Assembly: GCA_017937705.1 (NCBI GenBank)
Contig: JAGBDC010000011.1
Location: 34,331-98,330 of the forward strand
DNA: 64,000 bases
DNA from: Alphaproteobacteria bacterium
Lineage (GTDB): Bacteria; Pseudomonadota; Alphaproteobacteria; RF32; CAG-239
Direction of reading: 5' to 3'
Every line of letters starts with the position of its first letter. Position 1 is the stretch's first letter. The notes beneath the pieces are model-generated. The model was given only the letters and a program-made list of their open reading frames with translations, ran no database searches and was not told where the DNA came from. Below are positions 19,184-27,360 of the stretch, one piece after another. A program made the position numbers and the translations under genes.

Positions 19184-20881
19184 ATGCCCGTAAAATTAGC
19201 AGTACCAGAAACTAATATGATAACATTAAAACCTCGCATTTCGGTTGTAGGTGTCGGCGGTGGCGGTGGAAATGCCGTAAACAATATGATTACAAAAACC
19301 TTGGAAGGTGTTGATTTTATTGTTGCCAATACCGATGCTCAAGCATTAGCTAACTCAAAATGCACACGCAGAATCCAACTGGGCGTTGAAACCACTCGTG
19401 GTTTGGGTGCAGGTGCATGTCCCGAAGTAGGAAAAGCAGCCGCAGAAGAAGCAAGAGCAGAAATAGAAAAAGAGCTTGAAGGTGCAAATATGGTATTTAT
19501 CACTGCCGGAATGGGTGGTGGTACCGGCTCCGGTGCAGCTCCGGTTATTGCTAAAATTGCAAAAGAAAAAGGTATTTTAACGATTGGTGTAATTACAAAA
19601 CCATTTCAATTTGAAGGCAAGAAAAGAGCTCAAATTGCTGAAAAAGCAGTTGAGGAATTTATTTCTTCCGTTGACAGTATTATAATTATCCCGAACCAAA
19701 ATCTTTTCCGCATTGCCGATAAAAATACTACTTTGGCAGATGCTTTTGTTATGGCCGATAACGTATTATATTCGGGTGTCCGCTCAATTACTGATCTTAT
19801 GACTATGCCGGGACTTATCAATTTGGACTTTGCCGATGTTAAAAATATTATGTCCGACAAAGGTAAATCAATAATGGGAACCGGCGAAGCAGAAGGTGAC
19901 AACAGAGCTATTAAAGCAGCAGAAGAAGCCCTTTCAAATCCGTTATTAGATTATAACAATATGAGCGGTGCAAAGGGTGTATTAATCAATATCACCGGAG
20001 GTCCGGATATTACCTTATTTGAGGTTGATGAAGCAGCAAACCGTATCAAAGAAGAAGTTGACGAAGAAGCAAACATTATCTTCGGTTCAAGCTTTGACGA
20101 AACCTTAACCGGAAAAATCAGAGTTTCTATCGTTGCTACCGGAATTGGAGAAGCTAAAAATGTTCAAACCAAAGCTGCTCCGATTACTAATTATTTAGAA
20201 GAAAGCTACAATAGCGGTAGCTCAATTCCCAATATTCCCAGCGATGAAATCGATTCTAATTTAGCAAAATTCGCCGCAACCATTGTTCCGGAAAGCATAG
20301 AAGAAGAATCTAAAGAAGTTGTTGAAGAACAAGAAGAAGTTTCTCCGATTGAAGATATAATTCCGGAAGAAGAAATTAAGGTAGCAAATGAACCTATAGC
20401 AATTATTGATGATTTGCTTAATGAACAAGAAGATGATAATGAAAATGCAAATTCTTCCGTAATGAATGACATGCCTCAAGCTTCTTCATTGTTTAATGCT
20501 GTAATGAACAGAACAGAACGCAATGATATCGATGCTCAACTTGAAAGCGCTTTATCTGCACAAGGTAATATTTTCAGTTCTTCCAACACTCCTCGTACAA
20601 TAGAAGAAGAAGAACCGGAATTGTTTGCCAATACTCCGCAAATTTTTGCGACTACCTCAAGACAAGAAAGAAATGAAGAGCTAATTGTTCCTGAAGATAA
20701 AGAATATAAACCTACATTTCTTGACAGAGTAACCGGCCGCTCTATTTTGTTAAATCGTAATAAGAAAAAGGCAGAAAGAGAACAACAACATTATCAAGAA
20801 CCGGTAACTCCAAGCCTTGCATCCGGTGATGATTATGCCGAAAACGATTTGAGCATACCATCATTCTTACGCAGAAAATAA
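19184..20881 (+). CDS. ftsZ: Cell division tubulin FtsZ
   Basis: FtsZ polymerises with GTP into the division ring. The ATG at 19184 has GGGAG 9 bases upstream; a TTG at 19169 lies in that sequence and is unlikely. The 565-residue protein carries [13 protein letters not shown] at about 23-35, the tubulin signature GGGTGSG at 111-117, NTDAQAL, and the T7-loop region [11 protein letters not shown] with catalytic Asp. About 240 residues of Glu/Asp/Asn-rich linker follow the globular domain, long even for alphaproteobacteria. The C-terminal peptide [11 protein letters not shown] is the conserved binding site for FtsA and, in this group, other partners such as FzlA-related contacts. A hairpin terminator follows immediately. 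Confidence 0.97.
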   Translation: MPVKLAVPETNMITLKPRISVVGVGGGGGNAVNNMITKTLEGVDFIVANTDAQALANSKCTRRIQLGVETTRGLGAGACPEVGKAAAEEARAEIEKELEGANMVFITAGMGGGTGSGAAPVIAKIAKEKGILTIGVITKPFQFEGKKRAQIAEKAVEEFISSVDSIIIIPNQNLFRIADKNTTLADAFVMADNVLYSGVRSITDLMTMPGLINLDFADVKNIMSDKGKSIMGTGEAEGDNRAIKAAEEALSNPLLDYNNMSGAKGVLINITGGPDITLFEVDEAANRIKEEVDEEANIIFGSSFDETLTGKIRVSIVATGIGEAKNVQTKAAPITNYLEESYNSGSSIPNIPSDEIDSNLAKFAATIVPESIEEESKEVVEEQEEVSPIEDIIPEEEIKVANEPIAIIDDLLNEQEDDNENANSSVMNDMPQASSLFNAVMNRTERNDIDAQLESALSAQGNIFSSSNTPRTIEEEEPELFANTPQIFATTSRQERNEELIVPEDKEYKPTFLDRVTGRSILLNRNKKKAEREQQHYQEPVTPSLASGDDYAENDLSIPSFLRRK

Positions 20882-20895
20882 CTTAATCTAAAAAC

Positions 20896-20928
20896 AAAAA
20901 AGGGAAGCCGTTTAGTTTCCCTTTTTTT
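20896..20928. terminator. Bidirectional terminator between ftsZ and trmB
   Basis: A stem AAAAAAGGGAA at 20896-20906 pairs with TTCCCTTTTTT at 20917-20927 around a 10-base loop. It is followed by T on the plus strand and, read on the minus strand, by its own T-run, so it can end both the division cluster and the convergent trmB transcript. Confidence 0.85.
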
Positions 20929-20936
20929 ACTTTAAA

Positions 20937-21650
20937 TTACTTTCTTACAAAATCCAAAAACACCGGCTTACGCCCTTCTCTAATCGCTTTGCGTTGATAT
21001 TTGGTTTGTACCCAGTCTTGCGGTTCATGTTTCCAATCATTGCCGCAAGTTGCGGTCCATTCAAAATCAGGACATTCGTGCATTTTGCGCAAAGTCCAAG
21101 ACTTATATATTTTATGATCGGTAGCAACACGCAAAACTCCACCCGGTTTAATTATACGAGCCAATACTTTCAAATTGTCCGGATTTATAAAACGACGAGG
21201 TGCATGACGTTTTTTAGGCCAAGGATCAGGAAAAAGTAAAAATACTCTATCCAAACTGTTGTCCGGTATCAACGGAAACAACAAACGAATATCATCATCC
21301 CAAACTCGAACATTATCACTTCTGTTCGGCAACAAATTTATTTCACCATCGATTTCATCATTTTGTTTAATTCCGGTCATCAAACTCAACAAGTTCGCTA
21401 TACCGTTTTTGAAAACCTCTGCTCCGATATAAGCATTCTTTGTATTATTCGCAGAATGTCCTGCCAAATGGTCACCATCTCCGAACCCTATTTCAAGACA
21501 TATATTTTCAGGAGCAAACGGAAAGTCTAAAGGATTTTGCGGATTTATTTTTATTTTGGGTAAAAAACTATCCATCAACGTACTTTTAGCCTTGCGAAGT
21601 CTTCTTCCTTGTCTGCGTCCGTAAAAATGAGGTTTATCTTCTGTAAACAT
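20937..21650 (-). CDS. trmB: tRNA (guanine-N7)-methyltransferase TrmB
   Basis: TrmB methylates G46 in the variable loop of tRNAs, using S-adenosylmethionine. The 237-residue protein has the SAM-binding motif ICLEIGFGDGDHL and the diagnostic LLFPDPWPKKRHAPRRF block, followed by VLRVATDHKIYKSW. The basic N-terminal GRRQGRRLRK stretch is common in alphaproteobacterial members. Start is ATG with AAGGAA about 10 bases upstream. It stands alone on the minus strand, convergent with ftsZ, separated from the regulator gene upstream by a perfect hairpin. The assignment is secure; nothing unusual beyond its position next to the division cluster. Confidence 0.95.
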   Translation of the reverse strand: MFTEDKPHFYGRRQGRRLRKAKSTLMDSFLPKIKINPQNPLDFPFAPENICLEIGFGDGDHLAGHSANNTKNAYIGAEVFKNGIANLLSLMTGIKQNDEIDGEINLLPNRSDNVRVWDDDIRLLFPLIPDNSLDRVFLLFPDPWPKKRHAPRRFINPDNLKVLARIIKPGGVLRVATDHKIYKSWTLRKMHECPDFEWTATCGNDWKHEPQDWVQTKYQRKAIREGRKPVFLDFVRK

Positions 21651-21693
21651 TTTATAGTTTCCTTATTATTCATATAGTTATTTCGGCATAATA

Positions 21694-21721
21694 AAAGCTG
21701 GTAATAAAAATTACCAGCTTT
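21694..21721. terminator. Perfect hairpin between the XRE regulator and trmB
   Basis: AAAGCTGGTAAT at 21694-21705 is exactly complementary to ATTACCAGCTTT at 21710-21721, with a 4-base loop. On the minus strand the stem is followed by TTATTATG, only moderately T-rich. It lies 25 bases past the XRE gene stop and most likely ends that transcript. Confidence 0.75.
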
Positions 21722-21745
21722 ATTTTATTATTGTGGCAAAAAAGT

Positions 21746-22243
21746 TTATTCTTCGCCGTTTTTAACAGAAGAAGCTGATTTTGACATTGCAATAATTAAA
21801 TCATACAAAATTTTTGCAGCCTTTCGATTAGGAATTTTATAATATGCCTTTACCAATTCCAAAGTTTCTTGTCTTTTCATCGGATCAACATCTATATCAT
21901 CAGAACTTTCTTCCAAGAACAAAGTATCTTTATCCGTAACACTGAAAACACGAGGAGATTGTGAAGCCACATCTTTTCCCATATCTTCAAAAAAGAAATT
22001 AATCGGAACATTTAATACATTACCGATATCCCATAAACGACTGGCACCGACACGATTGCTCCCTCTTTCATATTTTTGCACCTGTTGAAATGTTAAACCC
22101 AACATTGCGGCTAATTTCTCTTGGCTCCAACCTAAAATGGTACGACGTAAACGAATACGATTTCCTACGTGTATATCAATAGGATTAGGTTGTCCGTTAG
22201 GAGTGCGACCCCGACTTGCTTTTTTAGACTTTTGTAATGCCAT
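21746..22243 (-). CDS. XRE-family regulator of the alphaproteobacterial PraR/PhrR type
   Basis: A 165-residue DNA-binding protein. The Cro/CI helix-turn-helix lies at about 24-80: VGNRIRLRRTILGWSQEKLA, then GLTFQQVQKYERG and ASRLWDIGNVLNVPINFFFEDM. This exact style (TFQQVQKYERG-NRVGASRL) is, from memory, that of a widespread alphaproteobacterial group including rhizobial PraR and PhrR, which affect stress, biofilm and host interaction. The C-terminal half (residues 85-165) ends in a helical segment QETLELVKAYYKIPNRKAAKILYDLI conserved in that group. GGAG lies 7 bases before the ATG. No neighbour suggests its target. Naming it more precisely would be a guess. Confidence 0.85.
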   Translation of the reverse strand: MALQKSKKASRGRTPNGQPNPIDIHVGNRIRLRRTILGWSQEKLAAMLGLTFQQVQKYERGSNRVGASRLWDIGNVLNVPINFFFEDMGKDVASQSPRVFSVTDKDTLFLEESSDDIDVDPMKRQETLELVKAYYKIPNRKAAKILYDLIIAMSKSASSVKNGEE

Positions 22244-22278
22244 TTTATGTCTCCAATATTTTTATTTACATATATAAT

Positions 22279-22295
22279 TGCTATTATTAGTAGCA
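22279..22295. promoter_or_regulatory. Inverted repeat upstream of the XRE gene
   Basis: TGCTA at 22279-22283 and TAGCA at 22291-22295 flank a 7-base centre, 36 bases upstream of the XRE start codon. The size and position would fit an autoregulatory operator of a Cro-like dimer, but only 5-base arms are perfect, so chance is quite possible. Confidence 0.3.
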
Positions 22296-22362
22296 TTTGT
22301 CAATATATTTTTGAATAACATTTTATATAAAAAATTAGAAATAAAACATATATTACAACATA

Positions 22363-23892
22363 TTACCGTAACATTTTGGGGACAAAAACCGCAAATACAA
22401 CTAATAGTAATGATAAGATAAAGAAATATAAATTGTTATGTTTTGAATATGGAGTTATTATCTCCAACTCTTCAGGCAAAAACGCATCTAAATTACCTCG
22501 TTTGTGCAAACCTATCTGATTTAATATTTTTCCGCTGCGAGATATAATTGCCGATACTCCCGAGTTTGCGGCTCTGACTATTGTTATTCCTTCTTCTACG
22601 GCACGCAATTGAGCCGATACCAAATGTTGATACGGACCGGAGCTTTTCCCGTACCATCCGTCATTTGTCAAATTTATCAGCCATTGCGGACGATTATTTT
22701 TATCAACTACTTCCGAAGGAAAAATTATTTCATAACATATCAATAAACCGAAAGGCGGTAATTTGTCGGTTGAAAAAGTTTGCACCCCGCTCCCTTTCTT
22801 AAAATCGCTTATGAATCCGGTTATCGGGCGCAAACTTTCAGGCAAATAACGACGAAACGGAATATATTCTCCAAACGGAACAAGATGTGATTTTGCATAA
22901 TTTGCAATAAGACCTTTTCCGTGTTGAAAAACCAATCCGGCATTTACAGGTTGCCAATCATCACCAACAGGAAAATAATCAATACTTCCTGTAATCAAAA
23001 AACCGTCATCGGGGATTGCCGGCAATACCTGATACATTCTTGAGCTGTTTAGCGCAAGCGGAAATGTGCTTGCTGTTTCTCCCCATATAACGACATCAGC
23101 AGTTTCAAAACCATTTGCTTGCGATAATTCTATATAATCTGCAAAATTTTGCTCTAAATCTTCTTTATTCCATTTCAAATTTTGCGGAATACTCGGTTGA
23201 ACGATTCTTATGCTTATATCCGATTTGTTGTCATTATCAATTTTTGTCGTTCTATAAAAACCAAAAATGAACATAGTCAAAATTATCAATAATGATAATC
23301 CGATTCCGATAAAGGCATTTTTTTTATACGGAATAAACAGCATTGTACTCGGAAACATTGCTATCATAATTAAAAATATCGAAAGCCCATAGGTTCCGAA
23401 TATACTGGCAAATTGTAGCCATAAATGGTTAAAAGCAAATGCCGACCCCAACAAATTCCAAGGGAAACCGGTTAAAAGAAAACTTCTTATCCATTCAAAA
23501 AATGCAACGCTGACTGCAAAAATTATTATTTTTGAATAAACATTTTTGAAATAGTGTGAAATTAATGCCGGTCCCCCAAAAAAGAGACCAAAAAAGGCAC
23601 CACTTGCCCCTAATGCTATGGGAATTAGCCAACCAAAACTAACTATATCCAAAGCTAATGCATTTGCCAGCCAAGACAAGCCTACCGAAAAAAATCCGAA
23701 ACCGAAGCAATATCCGAAAATGAAAGATTGTTTATAAGATATTGTATTTTGCAAAAAAAAGTTCAACAAACCGAAAGTAAAAAAAAGTACCCAAATATGA
23801 TAATACGGTGGAAGCGCAAAAGTACTTATACCACCTGCCAAAAACAGAAGTATTTTCGGATAAGAGGTAATTTTTTTAAGCGTTTGTATCAT
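22363..23892 (-). CDS. lnt: Apolipoprotein N-acyltransferase
   Basis: Lnt adds the third acyl chain to the N-terminal Cys of lipoproteins at the periplasmic face of the inner membrane, which is needed for sorting to the outer membrane. The 509-residue protein has about six N-terminal membrane helices, then the carbon-nitrogen hydrolase domain with the catalytic triad visible as E272 (WGETAST), K334 (AKSHLVPFGEY) and C386 (LLICYEIIFP), and a final membrane helix near 490. The window encodes at least nine candidate lipoproteins that would be substrates. It is the last gene of miaB-phoH-ybeY-lnt, seven bases after ybeY. The corC/tlyC gene that usually precedes lnt is absent. Confidence 0.95.
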   Translation of the reverse strand: MIQTLKKITSYPKILLFLAGGISTFALPPYYHIWVLFFTFGLLNFFLQNTISYKQSFIFGYCFGFGFFSVGLSWLANALALDIVSFGWLIPIALGASGAFFGLFFGGPALISHYFKNVYSKIIIFAVSVAFFEWIRSFLLTGFPWNLLGSAFAFNHLWLQFASIFGTYGLSIFLIMIAMFPSTMLFIPYKKNAFIGIGLSLLIILTMFIFGFYRTTKIDNDNKSDISIRIVQPSIPQNLKWNKEDLEQNFADYIELSQANGFETADVVIWGETASTFPLALNSSRMYQVLPAIPDDGFLITGSIDYFPVGDDWQPVNAGLVFQHGKGLIANYAKSHLVPFGEYIPFRRYLPESLRPITGFISDFKKGSGVQTFSTDKLPPFGLLICYEIIFPSEVVDKNNRPQWLINLTNDGWYGKSSGPYQHLVSAQLRAVEEGITIVRAANSGVSAIISRSGKILNQIGLHKRGNLDAFLPEELEIITPYSKHNNLYFFILSLLLVVFAVFVPKMLR

Positions 23893-23899
23893 TTATAAC

Positions 23900-24412
23900 T
23901 TATTCGTTGTCTTCATAAGGGTTATTAATATTTAGCTTTTGCAACAAATTAACTTCTTCACTTTCCATTTCTTTTGCTTCTTCATCTTCAATATGGTCAT
24001 ATCCCAAAAGATGCAAAAAACCATGAATTAAAATATGACAATAATGGTCACGCAAACTGATTTCTTGCTCTACGCTTTGTTCAATCATTGTTTGTAAAGC
24101 AATAATTATATCTCCGAGTTCTATCTCTTCATTACGTTTTAAATAAGCCTCAAACTCTTCATCGTCGATATTTGCAAAAGAAAGAACGTTTGTCGGTTTG
24201 TCAAGTTGCCTAAACTCAAAATTAAGTTGGCGTATCTCTTCATCACAACTCAAGGCTAAATTTGCAACAACTTCTCGCTTATTTTCCAACCATTCAGGCT
24301 TCAATTCATTAATTACTGTCGCAAAAATATCTTCCGAAAGTTTTTCAACCTCAGGTAATTTTTCTAACCAAATATCATCAACAATATCAATATTAATCTT
24401 GGTCTTTATCAT
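23900..24412 (-). CDS. ybeY: Endoribonuclease YbeY, rRNA maturation factor
   Basis: YbeY is a zinc-dependent RNase involved in 16S rRNA 3'-end maturation and ribosome quality control. I start it at the ATG at 24412 (170 residues): AAGGAAGAGC lies just upstream and the domain begins right there; longer in-frame starts reach into phoH. The metal site HGFLHLLGYDH gives H130, H134 and H140, and the conserved NREYRxxDxPTDVLSF strand appears as NFEFRQLDKPTNVLSF. The Asn in place of Asp (PTN for PTD) is a small deviation. It overlaps the phoH end by 20 bases, the common phoH-ybeY coupling. Confidence 0.94.
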   Translation of the reverse strand: MIKTKINIDIVDDIWLEKLPEVEKLSEDIFATVINELKPEWLENKREVVANLALSCDEEIRQLNFEFRQLDKPTNVLSFANIDDEEFEAYLKRNEEIELGDIIIALQTMIEQSVEQEISLRDHYCHILIHGFLHLLGYDHIEDEEAKEMESEEVNLLQKLNINNPYEDNE

Positions 24413-25364
24413 GCTCTTCCTTATTGCGATTTTCATAAGCGCACACAATTTTTGCAACCAATCCGTGTCGAACCACATCTTCGGCACTAAATGTTACGGA
24501 ACTTATGCCTTTTATGTTTTTTAATGTTCCCAAAGCATCACGCAAGCCGGAAACTACACCTCTCGGCAAGTCAACCTGACTTAAGTCACCATTAACAACC
24601 ATACGAGAATTTTCACCCAAACGAGTTAAAAACATCTTCATTTGCATTGGTGTCGTATTTTGAGCTTCATCCAAAATCACAAAAGCATTAGACAAGGTAC
24701 GTCCTCTCATAAAAGCAAGAGGTGCAATTTCGATTTCCCCTGCCGCTAATTTTTTATCTACTTGTTCAGCAGGCAACATTTCGTAAAGTGCATCATATAA
24801 CGGGCGTAAATACGGATCAACTTTATCTTTTAAATCTCCGGGTAAGAAACCCAAATTTTCGCCGGCTTCAACCGCAGGTCTGGAAAGAATAATTTTATCA
24901 ATAGTTCCTTCCAACATCATTGTAACGGCCAAAGCAACCGCCAAATATGTTTTACCGGTACCGGCAGGGCCTAACCCAAAAACCAGTTCATTATCCATCA
25001 TTTCCAAAATATATTTTGCTTGAGTTTGAGAACGAGGATAAATATGTCTTTTTTTGGTTTTTAACACAATATCATTAAGGTCAATTTGCTTGTTATTACT
25101 GATATCTGCTCCGCTCAAACGGATAGCGGCTTTAACTTCTTGTTCTCCGATTTCAATACCACGGCTGACTTTTGAATATAAGGAATCAATAGCCTCTTTA
25201 GCCATTTTACAATTTTCGTCACTTCCTTTTATATTAATATGATTTCCGAAAGTTCCAATTTCGACATTCAATGTTTCTTCAATTACCTTAAGGTTGCTGT
25301 CATTAGGACCAACCATTTGTTGAAGTAATTGATTGTTAAAAAGTTCAAATTCGATTTCTGCCAT
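24393..25364 (-). CDS. ybeZ: PhoH-family ATPase (PhoL/YbeZ type)
   Basis: A cytoplasmic P-loop ATPase of the PhoH family, thought to act with YbeY in RNA metabolism. The 323-residue protein starts with a KH-like region (FGNHINIKGSDENCKMAK, about 35-60), then the Walker A FGLGPAGTGKTYLAVA near 135 and Walker B AFVILDEAQNTTP near 230, followed by RMVVNGDLSQVDLPRG, all diagnostic for PhoH. This length and the N-terminal part fit PhoL/YbeZ and not the shorter PhoH or the PIN-fused PhoH2. It lies 18 bases after miaB and is coupled to ybeY. Gene symbol by orthology and context. Confidence 0.92.
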   Translation of the reverse strand: MAEIEFELFNNQLLQQMVGPNDSNLKVIEETLNVEIGTFGNHINIKGSDENCKMAKEAIDSLYSKVSRGIEIGEQEVKAAIRLSGADISNNKQIDLNDIVLKTKKRHIYPRSQTQAKYILEMMDNELVFGLGPAGTGKTYLAVALAVTMMLEGTIDKIILSRPAVEAGENLGFLPGDLKDKVDPYLRPLYDALYEMLPAEQVDKKLAAGEIEIAPLAFMRGRTLSNAFVILDEAQNTTPMQMKMFLTRLGENSRMVVNGDLSQVDLPRGVVSGLRDALGTLKNIKGISSVTFSAEDVVRHGLVAKIVCAYENRNKEEHDKDQD

Positions 25365-25382
25365 AATATTTGCCCTTACTGT

Positions 25383-26708
25383 TTATTTTATAATTCCGCT
25401 CAAAGAGTTCATTCCGCCCTTAATAATTTCAACCTGTCTGATTTGGTTGATATTATCGTCGCTTCCTTTAACAACTACCGTTTGCATATAAGGAGAACGT
25501 CCGAAAATTTCCCCGTTTTTACGTCCTTTACTTTCGAATAATACAGGCACTATTTTACCGACACAATCTTTATTAAATCTTAATTGTTGCGAAAATAATT
25601 GATCCTGTAAAATTTCCAATCTTTCTTTTTTTATCTTTTCATCAACCTGATTAGGATATATTGCTGCCGGTGTTCCTGCACGTCGGCTGTATTTAAATGA
25701 AAATGCTTGAATATAATTTACTTTTTTCACCATATCCATAGTTGCTTGAAAATCTTCATCGGTTTCTCCGGGAAAACCGACAATAAAATCTGATGATAAA
25801 CCTATATCGGGATTAGCCTCTTTTAACTTTTCAATAACTTCAAGATATTGGCCGCTGGTATGACGGCGATTCATTGCCTTCAAAATTTTATCAGAACCCG
25901 ACTGCAAAGGCAAATGCAAATAAGGCATAAGTTTTTTTAAGTTCCTGTGACAATCTATCAATTCGTCCGTAACATCGGCCGGATATGACGTTGTATAACG
26001 TAAACGCTGTAAACCTTCAATTTCGGCTAACTTATTCAGTAAATATGCCAAACTACGTTCTTTTCCGGCAGAATCTTCGCCATGATAAGAATTTACATTT
26101 TGACCTAAAAGATTAATTTCCAAAGTTCCGGTTTCTACCAATCTTTTTGCTTCATTAATCACATCTTCTATCGGGCGAGATGTTTCAACCCCTCTGGTAT
26201 AAGGAACAATACAATAGGTACAAAAATTATTGCACCCTTCTTGAATTGCCAAATAAGAACAACCGCCTTTAGCCTTATTTTGAGGTAAATAGTCAAATTT
26301 GCTTTCGGCAGGAAAATCCGTATCAATAATGCACTCACCCTTTTTACGAGCGATTTTTTGCAAAATTTCCGGTAAGCGATAATATGTAAGCGGACCTGTT
26401 GCAAAATCCACATAGGGGGCACGTTTCGATATTTGTTCGTCTTCTGCCTGAACCACACAACCGACTACACCTATGGTCGTTTTCAAACCTTTTTCTGCCC
26501 GTTCATTTTTGATTATCTCAATACGACCTAAATCAGAGAAAAGCTTTTCTGCCGCTTTCTCTCTAATATGACAAGTATTGAATAAAATCAGATCAGCATC
26601 CTGTATTGTTTCGGCAGCAATATATCCCATATTTTCAAGGATATCGGCTATTCTTCCGGAATCATAGACATTCATTTGACAGCCGAATGTTTTTATAAAA
26701 TATTTCAC
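25383..26708 (-). CDS. miaB: tRNA-2-methylthio-N6-dimethylallyladenosine synthase MiaB
   Basis: MiaB is a radical-SAM enzyme that adds a methylthio group to i6A37 of tRNAs reading UNN codons. The 441-residue protein has the N-terminal methylthiotransferase domain with three cluster ligands (FGCQMN C10, NTCHIREKA near 47, VVGCVVQAE near 82), the radical-SAM motif GCNNFCTYCIVPYTRG near 158-172, and a C-terminal TRAM domain. HIREKA and the GFPGETDEDF block favour MiaB over RimO and MtaB. It is first in the operon with phoH, ybeY and lnt; the order miaB-phoH-ybeY is widely conserved. The upstream intergenic region is shared with the divergent terB-like gene. Confidence 0.96.
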   Translation of the reverse strand: MKYFIKTFGCQMNVYDSGRIADILENMGYIAAETIQDADLILFNTCHIREKAAEKLFSDLGRIEIIKNERAEKGLKTTIGVVGCVVQAEDEQISKRAPYVDFATGPLTYYRLPEILQKIARKKGECIIDTDFPAESKFDYLPQNKAKGGCSYLAIQEGCNNFCTYCIVPYTRGVETSRPIEDVINEAKRLVETGTLEINLLGQNVNSYHGEDSAGKERSLAYLLNKLAEIEGLQRLRYTTSYPADVTDELIDCHRNLKKLMPYLHLPLQSGSDKILKAMNRRHTSGQYLEVIEKLKEANPDIGLSSDFIVGFPGETDEDFQATMDMVKKVNYIQAFSFKYSRRAGTPAAIYPNQVDEKIKKERLEILQDQLFSQQLRFNKDCVGKIVPVLFESKGRKNGEIFGRSPYMQTVVVKGSDDNINQIRQVEIIKGGMNSLSGIIK

Positions 26709-26799
26709 AGCGGTATAATTCTCTCTTAAAGTTCAAAAAATCTACATTATTATAGTTTAATCGCTTTTGTTTTCAAGCATTTTTTAGAATTATAAAATG

Positions 26800-26816
26800 T
26801 GACAAAATTTTTGTCA
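26800..26816. promoter_or_regulatory. Palindrome between miaB and the terB-like gene
   Basis: TGACAAAA and TTTTGTCA (26800-26807 and 26809-26816) form a near-perfect palindrome with one central base, about midway in the 197-base divergent region. It may be an operator serving one or both genes; a T-rich context means a chance origin cannot be excluded. Confidence 0.35.
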
Positions 26817-26905
26817 TTATTAACACTTTTTTGTTGCCAACTGTTTTGCTGTTTGTTATGATTACACTGAAAATATTTTTATGCGATATCTACAAGGAGA
26901 ATAAA

Positions 26906-27337
26906 ATGGATAAACAGTTTGATGCAATAATGAGCATGGATGATGATGCTAAAGTTGCCTATCTGCAAGCCTTTGCCCGTTTAGCAAGTTCTGACGGAAA
27001 TTTTGATGATAATGAAAAAGCTTTTATAAAAGATTTGGCTGAAAATTATGTTTTACCCAATGAACGATTAAACGAAATCTACAACATTGACAATGACGAT
27101 CAAATTATTGCCAATGTTTCCCAAATCAAAAATCGCCGAGCCGCATTGGAATTAATTAAAGAACTTTGCTATTTAGCACATGCAGATGATGAACTGTCTG
27201 ATAAAGAAACATTATTTATCGGTAAAGTAGGTCAAGCTATGAACATTGAATTGGAAAAAATTGAACAAATCAGCAATTGGGTTATTGATAAAATCATCTT
27301 AGCTGAAGAAGCCAGAATTATTTTTGAAGAGGTTTAA
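26906..27337 (+). CDS. TerB-like (tellurite-resistance domain) protein
   Basis: A 143-residue cytoplasmic protein of the TerB/DjlA-N fold. The start is the ATG at 26906, six bases after AAGGAGA; an in-frame start at 26831 would add an unrelated hydrophobic stretch. The fold is a helical bundle with an internal repeat, each half bearing an acidic loop: ASSDGNFDDNEKAFI at about 27-41 and AHADDELSDKETLFI near 95-110. These loops are the metal-binding signature of TerB. No ter operon is nearby, so tellurite resistance is not implied; many isolated members are of unknown role. The gene is 23 bases upstream of a large unknown and is probably cotranscribed with it. Confidence 0.75.
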   Translation: MDKQFDAIMSMDDDAKVAYLQAFARLASSDGNFDDNEKAFIKDLAENYVLPNERLNEIYNIDNDDQIIANVSQIKNRRAALELIKELCYLAHADDELSDKETLFIGKVGQAMNIELEKIEQISNWVIDKIILAEEARIIFEEV

Positions 27338-27360
27338 ATTACTCATAGAGGAGAAAAGTT

